Origin: Aquimarina sp. ERC-38
GTDB lineage: Bacteria > Bacteroidota > Bacteroidia > Flavobacteriales > Flavobacteriaceae
DNA length: 64,000 bases
Reading direction: 5' to 3'
Assembly (NCBI RefSeq): GCF_026222555.1
Contig: NZ_CP098511.1
Span: 2,337,501 to 2,401,500 of the forward strand
The notes under the pieces are model-generated. The model searched no databases. It saw only the letters and a list, made by a program, of their open reading frames with translations, and was not told the origin of the DNA. Of the stretch, positions 35,670 to 44,767 are shown in pieces. The position numbers and the translations under genes were made by a program. The stretch's first letter is position 1. The number at the start of each line of letters is the position of its first letter.

Positions 35670-36557
35670 ATGAAAAATTTTAAAGTTTTAGCGCTTTGTG
35701 CGTTAACAGCAGGGATTTTCTATTCTTGTGAAAAAGAAGAAAGTGTTTCAGAAGTTAGTACTGAAGCAACCACAGAATTATCTGAAAAAGATCAGATCGC
35801 ATTAATAGAAGCGGGGGTTAATCCTTTGCATGCAGAGTATTATACTAAAGAAGATATTGACGGAACTTTAACAAAAGGAATTTTAGCAGGAAGTGAAAAT
35901 TTCAAAGATATTTTTATTGCATTAGATGATTTAACTAATCAATCTTTATCTAAAGGGAGTGACGTTGAAACGAAACAATATAGATCTAATAATCTAGTAG
36001 CAAGAAATTCTGTAATTGACGTAGTAGGGTATACTGGGAATTGTAGTAATGGTAGGAGCTGTGCTCTTTCACCAGTAATGCAACAAGGTTTAAGACTAGC
36101 TATCAATAACTATAATGCGTTAAATATTTCTTTAAGGTTTCGTTTAACTTTTTCTTCTAACCCGAATGGTGCGGATATTATTATATTTAATCCTGGTGGC
36201 ACTAATGCCGGAGGAATTGCAGAATTTCCATCTGGTGGAAGACCAGGAGATGTAATTAGAATCTTTGGGGGAATGAATAGATTTAATACAAATGTAAATG
36301 AGCACGTAATGACTCATGAAATAGGTCATGCATTAGGATTTAGACATACTGATTATGCTCGTAGAAGATGTGATGGTACTAATGAAGAGCGACCAATAAG
36401 TGGGTTTGGTGCAATTAGAATACCGGGAACTCCTAGTGGGAACCAATGGAACGGTCCCAATATTGATTCTAATTCTATAATGATCTCCTGCTTTGATAAT
36501 CAAGAAGATGGTGAGTTTAGTAATTTTGATAGAATTGCCCTTCGAACCTTATATTAA
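35670..36557 (+). CDS. M57-family (HEIGH) zinc metalloprotease, lipoprotein
   Basis: 295 residues. A lipoprotein signal (ALTAGIFYSC, Cys20) is followed by a propeptide-like acidic region (about 25-115) and a metzincin-like catalytic domain. The zinc motif HEIGHALGFRHTD lies at about 216-228 (HExxHxxGxxH/D). The downstream SNSIMISCF segment supplies the Met-turn. Two cysteines (GNCSNGRSC) precede the domain. This matches the dual-action HEIGH peptidases (M57) secreted by Bacteroidota. The target proteins are unknown. It is a single-gene unit ending at a strong terminator. Confidence 0.9.
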   Translation: MKNFKVLALCALTAGIFYSCEKEESVSEVSTEATTELSEKDQIALIEAGVNPLHAEYYTKEDIDGTLTKGILAGSENFKDIFIALDDLTNQSLSKGSDVETKQYRSNNLVARNSVIDVVGYTGNCSNGRSCALSPVMQQGLRLAINNYNALNISLRFRLTFSSNPNGADIIIFNPGGTNAGGIAEFPSGGRPGDVIRIFGGMNRFNTNVNEHVMTHEIGHALGFRHTDYARRRCDGTNEERPISGFGAIRIPGTPSGNQWNGPNIDSNSIMISCFDNQEDGEFSNFDRIALRTLY

Positions 36558-36878
36558 GATACAAATCATTTTAATTCTGGAAAAAGCTGTTTCATTTTTT
36601 ATAATGAAACAGCTTTTTTATTTTTATAATGGGTTAATTTAAATGTATAACCTAGACAACTGATTTAACCAACCTCTACTACTTTTTTTAGCTTCCCCTT
36701 ATAAATTCTATATAGCTTTTCTAAAAATAAATAGGACTACTGGAAGTTTAAGTTTTGAAATTATTTTTTCTTTGGATTTAAAAATAATTTTCTTTTCAGC
36801 ATTTAGTAATAGAGAACGGTATACTTTATAAGTTTCGTTATATTTGTTCGAACATAACGCTAATTTGTAACCTTCGCA
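36558..36878. other. 321-base gap before the molybdenum-cofactor operon
   Basis: Contains the M57 terminator at 36581-36619. A 65-codon minus-strand frame (36708-36905) overlaps the moeA start and has no recognisable features. The promoter of moeA should lie here; CTAATTTG close to the ATG is one base off the usual box spacing. Confidence 0.5.
36581..36619 (+). terminator. Intrinsic terminator after the M57 lipoprotein
   Basis: A perfect 16-base stem (AAAAAGCTGTTTCATT / AATGAAACAGCTTTTT) around 6 bases, ending in T. Confidence 0.9.
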
Positions 36879-38060
36879 ATGATTTCTATCCAAGAAGCCT
36901 ATCAATTTATAAAAAGCAACGTTTCTGTTACTTCTAAGACCTTAGAAATTCTTTTAACGGAAGCAACGGGATATACCTTAGCAAAACCTGTTCATTCCAT
37001 TATTGATATGCCTCCGTTCAGACAATCTGCAATGGATGGATATGCTTTAAAGTTAAATAATCAAACCAATTACAAAATAATCGGTGAAGTACAAGCCGGA
37101 TCTTCCTTAAACCCAAAGTTAAAACCAGGGGAAGCTGTACGTATCTTTACCGGGGCAGGCGTACCTGACGATGCGGATGCTATCATTATTCAAGAGCAGG
37201 TTGAAGTAGTAGGTGAAGAAATTCGGTTTCAACATAACCCAAAGCTAGGCGATCATATTAGGGATACGGGAGAACAAATAAAGACCGGAGAGATAGCCAT
37301 TCAAGGAGGTGTAAAATTGACACCCGCTGCTATCGGATTTTTGCAAGGACTTGGAGTCGATAAGGTAACGGTCTATCAGAAACCTAATATTGCGATCATT
37401 ACAACAGGTGACGAGTTAGTAACTACGGATCAAATATTACAACGAGGACAAATCTATGAAAGTAACGGTTTAATGTTACAGGAAGTATTACATCAATTGC
37501 ATTACCAGAACACTTCCATATACAAAGCAATTGACACCCTGGAAGAAACCAGGTCTACTATTCGAGAAGCTTTAGACAAATACGATATAATTATTATTAC
37601 CGGAGGTATTTCAGTTGGGGATTATGATCATGTGAAGAAAGCAATGGAACTGGAAAGAATTACCGAGGTGTTTTATAAGGTAAAACAAAAACCTGGCAAA
37701 CCGCTTTACTTTGGTAAGAAAGAAGAAAAACTAATTTTTGCCTTACCCGGAAATCCAGCTGCGGCGTTAAGCTGTTTTTACGTACATGTACACCAGGCAT
37801 TGGAATGGTTTACGGGCAACACGGAGTTTGAAGTGGCTAAATTTTTGGTTAGAAATAAATATCATTATATAAAAAAAGGAGATAGACCTCAATTTTTAAA
37901 AGCCTTTGTAGACACTACCGGGGTAAGCATTTTAGGTAGTCAGAGTTCAGCGATGTTGCGATCATTTGCTGTGACTAATTGCCTCGCTTACCTTCCTCAA
38001 GAAGTTGCAGAAGTACAAGTTGATGATACTATTCATATTATATTATTACCCCAATTATAA
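36879..38060 (+). CDS. moeA: Molybdopterin molybdotransferase
   Basis: 393 residues. MoeA inserts molybdate into adenylylated molybdopterin. Family features: DMPPFRQSAMDGYAL (about 44-58), GEAVRIFTGAGVPDDADAIIIQEQ (about 86-109), TGDELV (about 177-182), GQIYESNG, IIITGGISVGDYDHVK (about 230-245) and FALPGNPAAALSCFYV (about 286-301). It is the first gene of an operon reaching to moaA; the ModE-like gene follows after 6 bases. Confidence 0.96.
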   Translation: MISIQEAYQFIKSNVSVTSKTLEILLTEATGYTLAKPVHSIIDMPPFRQSAMDGYALKLNNQTNYKIIGEVQAGSSLNPKLKPGEAVRIFTGAGVPDDADAIIIQEQVEVVGEEIRFQHNPKLGDHIRDTGEQIKTGEIAIQGGVKLTPAAIGFLQGLGVDKVTVYQKPNIAIITTGDELVTTDQILQRGQIYESNGLMLQEVLHQLHYQNTSIYKAIDTLEETRSTIREALDKYDIIIITGGISVGDYDHVKKAMELERITEVFYKVKQKPGKPLYFGKKEEKLIFALPGNPAAALSCFYVHVHQALEWFTGNTEFEVAKFLVRNKYHYIKKGDRPQFLKAFVDTTGVSILGSQSSAMLRSFAVTNCLAYLPQEVAEVQVDDTIHIILLPQL

Positions 38061-38066
38061 ATAGAT

Positions 38067-38408
38067 ATGTACACGATAAAAAATAGGATTTGGATAGAAA
38101 TGAATGAAGGGGGTAAGGTCTTATTAGGTCATGGCCGGGTACAGTTGTTATCAGCCATACAAGAACAAGGTTCTTTATCCCGGGCAGCAAAATCTTTACA
38201 AATGTCTTATAAAAAAGCATGGGATTTAGTCAATAGTATGAATCAGGCAGGAACCCAACCTGTAGTGATTTTACAAACTGGTGGAAAAAAAGGAGGGGGT
38301 GCTACACTTACAGTATACGGAAGTAAATTAGTTGACGTTTTTAAACAGGTAACTCTTAACAGTCAATTATTTTTAAAAGAACAGGAGAAATTAATAAATA
38401 CCATATGA
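38067..38408 (+). CDS. ModE-type winged-helix protein (DNA-binding domain only)
   Basis: 113 residues matching the N-terminal winged-helix of ModE/LysR type: LLSAIQEQGSLSRAAKSLQMSYKKAWDLVNSMNQ is the helix-turn-helix, followed by the wing GGKKGGGATLTVYG. The C-terminal molybdate-binding domains of full ModE are absent. Such short forms occur in molybdenum gene clusters and may respond to molybdate indirectly or repress the operon. The 3' end overlaps mobA by 4 bases. Confidence 0.87.
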   Translation: MYTIKNRIWIEMNEGGKVLLGHGRVQLLSAIQEQGSLSRAAKSLQMSYKKAWDLVNSMNQAGTQPVVILQTGGKKGGGATLTVYGSKLVDVFKQVTLNSQLFLKEQEKLINTI

Positions 38409-38992
38409 CAATTCCGTACCAGCATATCACCGGAATACTCCTGGCAGGCGGCGCAAGCAGGCGTATGGGTACCGATAAAAGTTTATTAAAGTTTCAGAAC
38501 AGTACATTTATAGAAACCAGCGTTCAAAATTTAAAAAAAGTAGTAGAAAATATACTGATTGTTGCAAATAGTAAACCGTATGACTATCTGAATATTCCAG
38601 TAGTCACAGATATTATTATAGATTCCGGGCCGTTAGCCGGATTACATTCCGGATTAACCAATAGTAAGACGGATCTCAATCTGGTAGTTACAAACGATAT
38701 GCCCCTAGTAGACGCGTCATTTTTAGTCAAGTTAATTAATGTATTCGATATAAAACATGATGCATTATGGTGCTTTTCCGAAGGAAATGACATTCCGCTA
38801 CTGGGAATCTATAAAAAAAGCATGGCTACAACCTGTGAAAGATTATTAAAAAACGGAGAAAAACGGGTGTTACAATTACAAAACCTTTCATCCATTCAAA
38901 AATATAAAGTAGAAGCCACGTACGTTTCTTGCCTGCAAAATATAAATACACCAGAACAATACAAGCAAATTAGCCATGGAAATCACGGTTAA
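38405..38992 (+). CDS. mobA: Molybdenum cofactor guanylyltransferase
   Basis: 195 residues. MobA attaches GMP to Mo-molybdopterin to make the guanine dinucleotide cofactor. The nucleotide-binding signature GILLAGGASRRMGTDKSLL is at about 8-26, and the metal-binding aspartate lies in VTNDMPLVDASFL (about 95-107). It overlaps the ModE-like gene by 4 bases and moaD by 17, which indicates translational coupling. Its presence implies that the host makes a bis-MGD enzyme, none of which is in this window. Confidence 0.94.
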   Translation: MTIPYQHITGILLAGGASRRMGTDKSLLKFQNSTFIETSVQNLKKVVENILIVANSKPYDYLNIPVVTDIIIDSGPLAGLHSGLTNSKTDLNLVVTNDMPLVDASFLVKLINVFDIKHDALWCFSEGNDIPLLGIYKKSMATTCERLLKNGEKRVLQLQNLSSIQKYKVEATYVSCLQNINTPEQYKQISHGNHG

Positions 38993-39209
38993 ATATTTAG
39001 GGATGATCGCTGAGGCAACTGGTTGTACTTCAGAAGTGATAGCTACTGATCAGACAAAGGTTACCAGTTTTTTAGAAGAATTATATAAGAAATACCCGGA
39101 TTTAAAAAATATGGAATTTAAGGTTGCACAACAACAGGAGTTAGTAGAGGTTTCGGCAACCATAACCGGAGCCGAAATTGCATTACTTCCACCATTTTCA
39201 GGCGGTTAA
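38976..39209 (+). CDS. moaD: MoaD, small subunit of molybdopterin synthase
   Basis: 77 residues with a ubiquitin-like fold, ending in the required double glycine (LPPFSGG), which is adenylated by MoeB and then carries sulfur for dithiolene formation. It starts inside the end of mobA (17-base overlap) and is 4 bases before the MoeB start. Confidence 0.93.
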   Translation: MEITVKYLGMIAEATGCTSEVIATDQTKVTSFLEELYKKYPDLKNMEFKVAQQQELVEVSATITGAEIALLPPFSGG

Positions 39210-39213
39210 TTTT

Positions 39214-40314
39214 ATGGAACGATATAGCAGGCATATATTACTTCCGGAAATCGGAGAGAGCGGACAACAACAGATTAACCGGGCTAAGGTTTTAGTTATT
39301 GGTGCTGGAGGTTTGGGTTGCCCGGTATTGCAGTACCTGACCGCAGCAGGAGTAGGACAAATCGGGATTGTAGATTTTGATAGGGTAGAAGTATCTAATC
39401 TACAACGACAAATCCTTTTTTCTGAAAATGATATTGGAGTAAATAAAGCACTAGTAGCAAAAGCCAGGTTAAAAGCTTTAAATAGTACTATTAGTTTTAA
39501 AACGTATTCGGAAAAGCTTTTACTTTCTAATGCATTTGATATTATTAGATCTTATGATATTGTCGTTGATGGCACCGATAATTTTGAAACCCGATACTTA
39601 ATTAATGATGTCTGCATACAATTACATAAACCGGTCGTGTACGGTGCAATTTATAAGTTCGAAGGACAAGTAAGTGTTTTTAATTACCAGGATGGGCCAA
39701 GTTATCGTTGCCTCTTTCCGGAAACACCTCAAAACAGTATTCCTAACTGTAGCGAAGTAGGTGTTTTAGGTGTTTTACCAGGAATTATAGGAACGATGCA
39801 GGCAAATGAGGTACTTAAAATCATTATAGGAAACCTTCCGGTATTGTCCGGTCGATTATTAAACTATAGTGCTAAAACCGGGGAAACCTATACCTATCAC
39901 TTTTCAGCAAACAAAGCACTTATTAAAGAAATAAGAATAAAAACATTGAAGTCCGAAGATTATCAGATCATTTCTCTTTGTGATACGGATATACAAGAAG
40001 TCGCAGAAATTTCTTTAAGTCAAATTGCTATAGATGATACGATTCAATGGATTGATGTTCGTAATCCTGAAGAAATTCCGGTTATAAAACATCCCGAAAT
40101 TATAAAAATACCGCTTGCTTCTTTAGAAAATAAGATACCAACTTTAGATAAAAACCAAAAAACCATAGTGTTTTGTCAATCCGGGAATAGAAGTAAAAAA
40201 GCAACGGCTATTTTACAACAAGAACAGTTTAAAGAAGTGTATAGTTTTAAAGGAACAGCAACTACTATTCAATCTTTATTTAACACCAAAATTGCATATG
40301 GACAAGAAAATTAA
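39214..40314 (+). CDS. moeB: MoeB/ThiF-type adenylyltransferase fused to a rhodanese domain
   Basis: 366 residues from the ATG at 39214 (MERYSRHILLPEIGESGQ), preferred to an upstream frame start at 39178 inside moaD because the family begins at this motif. The N-terminal E1-like domain carries the ATP loop GAGGLGCPVLQYLTAAG and DNFETRYLINDVC, and activates the MoaD C-terminus. The C-terminal rhodanese domain has the active-site loop FCQSGNRS with its cysteine, and likely provides sulfur, as in human MOCS3. The paired CxxC zinc motifs of E. coli MoeB are not both visible. Its end overlaps moaE by 17 bases. Confidence 0.93.
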   Translation: MERYSRHILLPEIGESGQQQINRAKVLVIGAGGLGCPVLQYLTAAGVGQIGIVDFDRVEVSNLQRQILFSENDIGVNKALVAKARLKALNSTISFKTYSEKLLLSNAFDIIRSYDIVVDGTDNFETRYLINDVCIQLHKPVVYGAIYKFEGQVSVFNYQDGPSYRCLFPETPQNSIPNCSEVGVLGVLPGIIGTMQANEVLKIIIGNLPVLSGRLLNYSAKTGETYTYHFSANKALIKEIRIKTLKSEDYQIISLCDTDIQEVAEISLSQIAIDDTIQWIDVRNPEEIPVIKHPEIIKIPLASLENKIPTLDKNQKTIVFCQSGNRSKKATAILQQEQFKEVYSFKGTATTIQSLFNTKIAYGQEN

Positions 40315-40738
40315 AAACGTATTCAGGCAAGGAGCCATCTCCAGTGACTTTATTGGTAACTCCATTGCAAAACACCAGTCTAAAACCAGTATTGGGGCTC
40401 ATAATATATTTCTCGGTCAGGTACGTGCAGACGTAATCGCAGATAAAACGGTAACTGCAATTGAATATACCGCTTACGAAGAAATGGCAAATCAGAAATT
40501 TCATGAAATCCGGGAGCGGACATTTAAAAAATTTGATTTGACCTGTATGCACATTTATCATAGTTTAGGTACGGTAGCTGTAGGTGAGATTTGCCTGTTC
40601 GTATTTGTTTCTTCGCCCAGGCGGAAGGTGGTTTTTGAAGCATTGGAATTTGTAGTTGAAGCAATTAAGGAAGAAGTTCCGGTTTTTGGTAAAGAGATTT
40701 TTGAAGACCAATCTCATCAATGGAAGGTGAATAGTTGA
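40298..40738 (+). CDS. moaE: MoaE, large subunit of molybdopterin synthase
   Basis: 146 residues from the ATG at 40298, which gives MDKKIKNVFRQGAIS; an alternative TTG start lies two codons earlier. MoaE binds cPMP and, with MoaD thiocarboxylate, makes molybdopterin. Family segments: GAHNIFLGQVR, IEYTAYEEMANQKFHEI, HSLGTVAVGEICLFVFVSSPRRK, and the catalytic lysine segment EEVPVFGKEIFED. It overlaps the end of moeB. Confidence 0.95.
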   Translation: MDKKIKNVFRQGAISSDFIGNSIAKHQSKTSIGAHNIFLGQVRADVIADKTVTAIEYTAYEEMANQKFHEIRERTFKKFDLTCMHIYHSLGTVAVGEICLFVFVSSPRRKVVFEALEFVVEAIKEEVPVFGKEIFEDQSHQWKVNS

Positions 40739-40768
40739 TCGACATATTAAATTATAATAGAATCATTC

Positions 40769-41677
40769 ATGGTTGATATCACCTATAAAAAAAATACACT
40801 TCGTATTGCAACTGCACAAGCAATTGTAAAAGTTGGTAGTCAAGATACGATAACGGCAATTAAAAATAATCAAGTGCCTAAAGGCGATGTTTTTGCCATG
40901 AGCAAAGCAGCAGGTTTACTAGGAGTTAAAAAAACGCCTGAACTCTTACCGGACTGCCATCCCTTGCCTATTGAATATACTGGGATAGCTTATGAAATAG
41001 AGGGTTTAGAAATAAAGGTATTAGTAACTATTAAAACAATCTATAAAACCGGGGTAGAGGTAGAAGCCATGCACGGGGCTAGTATCGTAGCATTAAATAT
41101 GTACGACATGTTAAAGCCGATTGATAAGAATGTGGTTATTGAACATATCAAATTAGTTAAAAAACAGGGTGGTAAAAGCAGTTATCCTCTTCATCTCAAC
41201 GAGGAAGTCAAAGCACATGTCATTGTATGTTCGGATAGTATTAGTGCTGGTAAAAAAGAAGATGCCTCCGGAAAAGCTATTGTAAAAAAGCTAAAACAAC
41301 ATCAGGTTCATATTAAAGAATACAAAATTATTCCGGATGAAGCAGACTTAATTCGTGAAGAAGTTGAAAATGCTAAAAGCGAAAATTGCAACCTTCTAAT
41401 TTTTACCGGAGGTACCGGACTTTCTCACCGAGACGTTACTCCCGAAGCTTTACGCCCATTGCTGGAGCGTCCTGTACCAGGTATTGAAGAAGCGATACGT
41501 TCCTATGGTCAAGATCGTATGCCCTACGCTATGCTCTCCCGTAGTGTGGCCGGAATGATTGGAGAGATGTTAGTATTAGCATTACCCGGATCTACTAAGG
41601 GAGCTGCGGAATCTATGGATGCCATTTTTCCGGCGGCATTGCATATATTTAAAATTGTTCGGGGAGCACAACATTAA
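40769..41677 (+). CDS. moaCB: MoaC-MoaB fusion protein (bifunctional Moco biosynthesis)
   Basis: 302 residues. The N-terminal part (about 1-150) is MoaC, cyclic pyranopterin monophosphate synthase: KGDVFAMSKAAGLLGVKKTPELLPDCHPLP, and GVEVEAMHGASIVALNMYDMLK with the conserved E-A-M-x-x. The C-terminal part (about 155-302) is a MoaB/MogA domain: IVCSDSISAGKKEDASG, LLIFTGGTGLSHRDVTPEA, and LPGSTKGAAESMDAIFPAALHIF. The second domain probably adenylylates molybdopterin. MoaCB fusions are known in several bacteria, including Bacteroidota. It lies between moaE and moaA, so both early-step enzymes are adjacent. Confidence 0.93.
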   Translation: MVDITYKKNTLRIATAQAIVKVGSQDTITAIKNNQVPKGDVFAMSKAAGLLGVKKTPELLPDCHPLPIEYTGIAYEIEGLEIKVLVTIKTIYKTGVEVEAMHGASIVALNMYDMLKPIDKNVVIEHIKLVKKQGGKSSYPLHLNEEVKAHVIVCSDSISAGKKEDASGKAIVKKLKQHQVHIKEYKIIPDEADLIREEVENAKSENCNLLIFTGGTGLSHRDVTPEALRPLLERPVPGIEEAIRSYGQDRMPYAMLSRSVAGMIGEMLVLALPGSTKGAAESMDAIFPAALHIFKIVRGAQH

Positions 41678-41683
41678 AAAATT

Positions 41684-42691
41684 ATGAGTCAAACTACCAA
41701 TATATTGACGGATTCCTTCGGACGGAAGCACACGTATTTACGTATATCACTTACGGAGCGTTGCAACCTGAGGTGTACCTATTGTATGCCAGCAGAAGGG
41801 ATTGCCTTATCTCCGAAGAAGAATATTATGACCTATGAGGAGATTTATACGATTGCTAAGGAATTCGTAGCAAACGGGGTAACCAAAATCAGGTTAACCG
41901 GAGGAGAACCCTTGGTAAGAAAAGATGCGGATGTTATTATAAAAAAATTGGCAAGCCTTCCGGTAGAATTAACTATGACCACTAATGCGGTATTAGTAGA
42001 CCGATATCTTCAGGTGTTAAAAGAGAGCAACATCAAAACGTTAAATGTAAGCCTGGATTCCCTTTCATCAACAAAAAATAAAACCATTACTCGTCGTAGT
42101 GATTTTAAAAAGGTAAAAGAAAATATTCATTTGTTACTAGAAGAAGGATTTACCGTTAAAATAAATTGCGTCTTAATGAAGGGGGTTAATGATGACGAAC
42201 TTATTGATTTTATTAAATGGGGTCAATACCTGCCCTTACATATTCGTTTTATTGAATTTATGCCTTTTGACGGAAACCGGTGGAACTTAAACAAGATGGT
42301 GTCCCTTCAGGAAATTCTGGATCACGTATACAAAGAATGGGATAAAAAAGAAGTGATACGTCTTACCGATGCGCCTAATGATACAGCAAAGAATTATCAG
42401 ATAAAAGGATTTCAAGGGACTTTTGCCATCATCAGTTCCGTAACTAATCCCTTTTGTGATTCCTGTAATCGGTTACGGCTTACCGCAAACGGACAGTTAA
42501 AAAACTGCCTTTTTTCTTCTTCAGAATCCGATATTTTGACTGCTTTACGAGAGGGTAAAGCGATACAACCGGTAATTCAAAAAGCGGTGCAGACTAAATT
42601 TAAAATTCGCAGCGGGATGGAAACCATCGCACAATTTGACAATATGGAAAGCCATAGCAATAATCGAAGTATGATACAAATAGGAGGTTGA
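41684..42691 (+). CDS. moaA: GTP 3',8-cyclase
   Basis: 335 residues. A radical SAM enzyme performing the first step of molybdopterin synthesis on GTP. The N-terminal cluster motif is C27-x3-C31-x2-C34 (ERCNLRCTYC). The C-terminal cluster ligands are in NPFCDSCNRLRL and the cysteine of QLKNCLF (about 255-273). The protein ends in the double glycine (IQIGG) needed for catalysis. Other family segments: RLTGGEPLVRKD, TTNAVLV, and RFIEFMPF. It closes the eight-gene operon. Confidence 0.97.
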   Translation: MSQTTNILTDSFGRKHTYLRISLTERCNLRCTYCMPAEGIALSPKKNIMTYEEIYTIAKEFVANGVTKIRLTGGEPLVRKDADVIIKKLASLPVELTMTTNAVLVDRYLQVLKESNIKTLNVSLDSLSSTKNKTITRRSDFKKVKENIHLLLEEGFTVKINCVLMKGVNDDELIDFIKWGQYLPLHIRFIEFMPFDGNRWNLNKMVSLQEILDHVYKEWDKKEVIRLTDAPNDTAKNYQIKGFQGTFAIISSVTNPFCDSCNRLRLTANGQLKNCLFSSSESDILTALREGKAIQPVIQKAVQTKFKIRSGMETIAQFDNMESHSNNRSMIQIGG

Positions 42692-42720
42692 GAGGTATAA
42701 GTGTATACGTCGTATATTTG
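42688..42720 (+). promoter_or_regulatory. Promoter of the AraC-family gene
   Basis: TTG, 22 bases, then TATATTTG, matching both Bacteroidota elements. The -33 triplet overlaps the moaA stop. The ATG follows 29 bases after the box. Confidence 0.55.
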
Positions 42721-42749
42721 ATAAAATGTTCAAATAGGTTACTATCATC

Positions 42750-43595
42750 ATGAAACTGGAATATAAAAGCATTAAAGAAGACAGTTACCTGGTACTTACT
42801 AATTTTAATTGTGAACCTTCTCAAAATATATTGGCAGACAAGGATTTATTTAAAATTATCTGGTGTCAGGAAGATTCGGTTACCGTAGAAATTGATGGAT
42901 ATCAGATAGTATTACAACAACAGGAACTGTTATTTTGTACGCCATCTAACCTCCTTAAGGTTCCTCAAACCACGAAGTTGTTAGCACTTGTTTTTAACCG
43001 TGAATTCTATTGTATTCGAGATCATGACCGCGAGGTTTCCTGTCACGGGCTTTTATTTTACGGATCTTCAGAACCTCCGATATTGAAGTTATCCGAAAAA
43101 TACCAAAAGAGTATAAAAAACATGTTTACCATTCTAAAAGAAGAATTTGAAACTAAAGATCAGATTCAGGGTGAAATGTTAAGAGTGCTTTTAAAACGAT
43201 TGTTGATCACTTCCAGCCGATTGATAAAGGCGAACTTGCCGGAGCCGGAAATTTCCAATAGTCAAATTGATATTGTACGTCAATATAATATCCTGGTAGA
43301 ACAACATTTTAAGACAAAACATAAAGTTTCTGAGTATGCACAACTTTTATTTAAATCTCCCAAAACTCTTTCGAACCTATTTAGAAAGATGGGGGATAAG
43401 TCACCTCTAAAAATAATTAATGAACGTATTGCATTAGAAGCTAAGCGCCTGTTACTGGCTTCAGATAAAACCACCGAAGAAATTGCTTATGACCTGGGGT
43501 ATAAAGAAGCCGGACATTTTTCTAAGTTTTTTAAAACCCAAACCGGAAGTACGCCTGCAGCTTTTAAAAAGAGTAAGAAGCGGACTAAAGTGTGA
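42750..43595 (+). CDS. AraC-family transcriptional regulator
   Basis: 281 residues: an N-terminal cupin-like sensor (about 1-140, with IIWCQEDSVTVEIDGYQIVLQQQELLFCTPSN) and a C-terminal double helix-turn-helix (about 185-278; KVSEYAQLLFKSPKTLSNLFRKMGDKSP and TTEEIAYDLGYKEAGHFSKFFKTQTGSTPAAFK). The second AraC motif is canonical. The likely target is the convergent AhpD-like gene, but this is only positional. Confidence 0.93.
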   Translation: MKLEYKSIKEDSYLVLTNFNCEPSQNILADKDLFKIIWCQEDSVTVEIDGYQIVLQQQELLFCTPSNLLKVPQTTKLLALVFNREFYCIRDHDREVSCHGLLFYGSSEPPILKLSEKYQKSIKNMFTILKEEFETKDQIQGEMLRVLLKRLLITSSRLIKANLPEPEISNSQIDIVRQYNILVEQHFKTKHKVSEYAQLLFKSPKTLSNLFRKMGDKSPLKIINERIALEAKRLLLASDKTTEEIAYDLGYKEAGHFSKFFKTQTGSTPAAFKKSKKRTKV

Positions 43596-43639
43596 TTTAT
43601 TACAAATATTATAGGCAGTTTGATAAACCACTTTTAAAA

Positions 43640-43681
43640 AATAAAGTCGAATCTTTCAGTTAAAGTGATTCGACTTTATTG
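43640..43681. terminator. Terminator between AraC and AhpD-like genes
   Basis: A perfect 14-base stem (AATAAAGTCGAATC / GATTCGACTTTATT) with a 13-base loop. A T-run follows on the minus strand, so it best serves the AhpD-like gene. Confidence 0.8.
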
Positions 43682-43708
43682 AACTAAAATAATATACAAG
43701 AAAAATTA

Positions 43709-44257
43709 TTAAGCAGGTTCTCCACTTAAAGCAGGAGCTGCCGGGAAGTCTACAGGAACATCCGTAGTATTATGGATATAGTTAGAGATTGTTTTATCTC
43801 CCACTAGTACAATCGTATCGATTAAATTTTCTTTTGTCCATCCCGCTGCAAAGAAATTCTCAACTACTTCACTAGTAGCTTTTCCTCGATTTTCAGCAAC
43901 GTTTTTAGCTAATTTAGCCAGGGCATCTAATTTACTATCAAAAGAAGCGCTACCTGATCTAAGCTCTAGAATTTGTTCTTCTTCAAAACCATTCATTTTT
44001 CCGATAGCGGTATGAGCAGCCAGGCAGTAGTTACATTCATTTACTTGACTTACCGCAAGGTTAACCACTTCTTTTTCTTTAGCTTTTAATGAAGTTGGTG
44101 CATTAGCAAAATCCAGGTAATTTTTTAAGGCATTATTAGAAAGCGCATAAGTAGCGTATAAATTAGGAACAAAACCTAAAGCTTTTTCTAAGTTGTCAAA
44201 TATTTGTTGGTTGGTTTCATTTACTTCTGATCTGTTAGGTACATTAAATGTTGACAT
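43709..44257 (-). CDS. Carboxymuconolactone decarboxylase family protein (AhpD-like)
   Basis: 182 residues, all helical in appearance, with the AhpD redox motif C75-x-x-C78-x3-H82 (NECNYCLAAHTAIG). Proteins of this type are alkylhydroperoxidases or thiol-based reductants. It is convergent with the AraC regulator, a pairing often seen for oxidative-stress genes; this is inference. Confidence 0.92.
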   Translation of the reverse strand: MSTFNVPNRSEVNETNQQIFDNLEKALGFVPNLYATYALSNNALKNYLDFANAPTSLKAKEKEVVNLAVSQVNECNYCLAAHTAIGKMNGFEEEQILELRSGSASFDSKLDALAKLAKNVAENRGKATSEVVENFFAAGWTKENLIDTIVLVGDKTISNYIHNTTDVPVDFPAAPALSGEPA

Positions 44258-44767
44258 GATTTATGTTTTTAAATTATTACTATTTTTATTTGTTGATACA
44301 AAGGTGCAACCGTATGACTCTTTATCATAGGTACTTTATTCCCGAATGATGATGGATAGTTCCTTAATTTAAAAACAGATAAGCTATTCTTTTAATTTTA
44401 TAAGATAAATAAAAAGGTTTTCTATGTAAGAGAATAAACCAGTTCCGTTCCTTTGGAAGATATTTGGTTTTGGACTTCATCTAAATATGTCATTTAGTAT
44501 TTTTTATTCTCATAAATAATTCCTAATATTAAGATGGTTTTACCATAAAATCTATTGTTTTTAATTTTAGAAAAAATCAAAGAAAGTATATACATAAATT
44601 AAAAAAGGTACCTGAACCCTTATAAAAGGGGTAGATTTTGATCTTTTTTAGATAAATGGTGAGTGTTATCCGATTAATGCTAAGATTGTACCGGATAGTT
44701 TCCGGTGTAATGTGAAGCATCCAGTACCTTGACATTCACAAATGTTATAAACTCTAATTTCAACCAT
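44258..44767. other. 510-base upstream region of the inositol-YcaO operon
   Basis: No gene was found. Possible control elements for the operon should be here. No exact TAnnTTTG box with good spacing was found near the first ATG. The short repeat CCGGATAGTTTCCGG (44693-44707) is an imperfect dyad. Confidence 0.5.
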
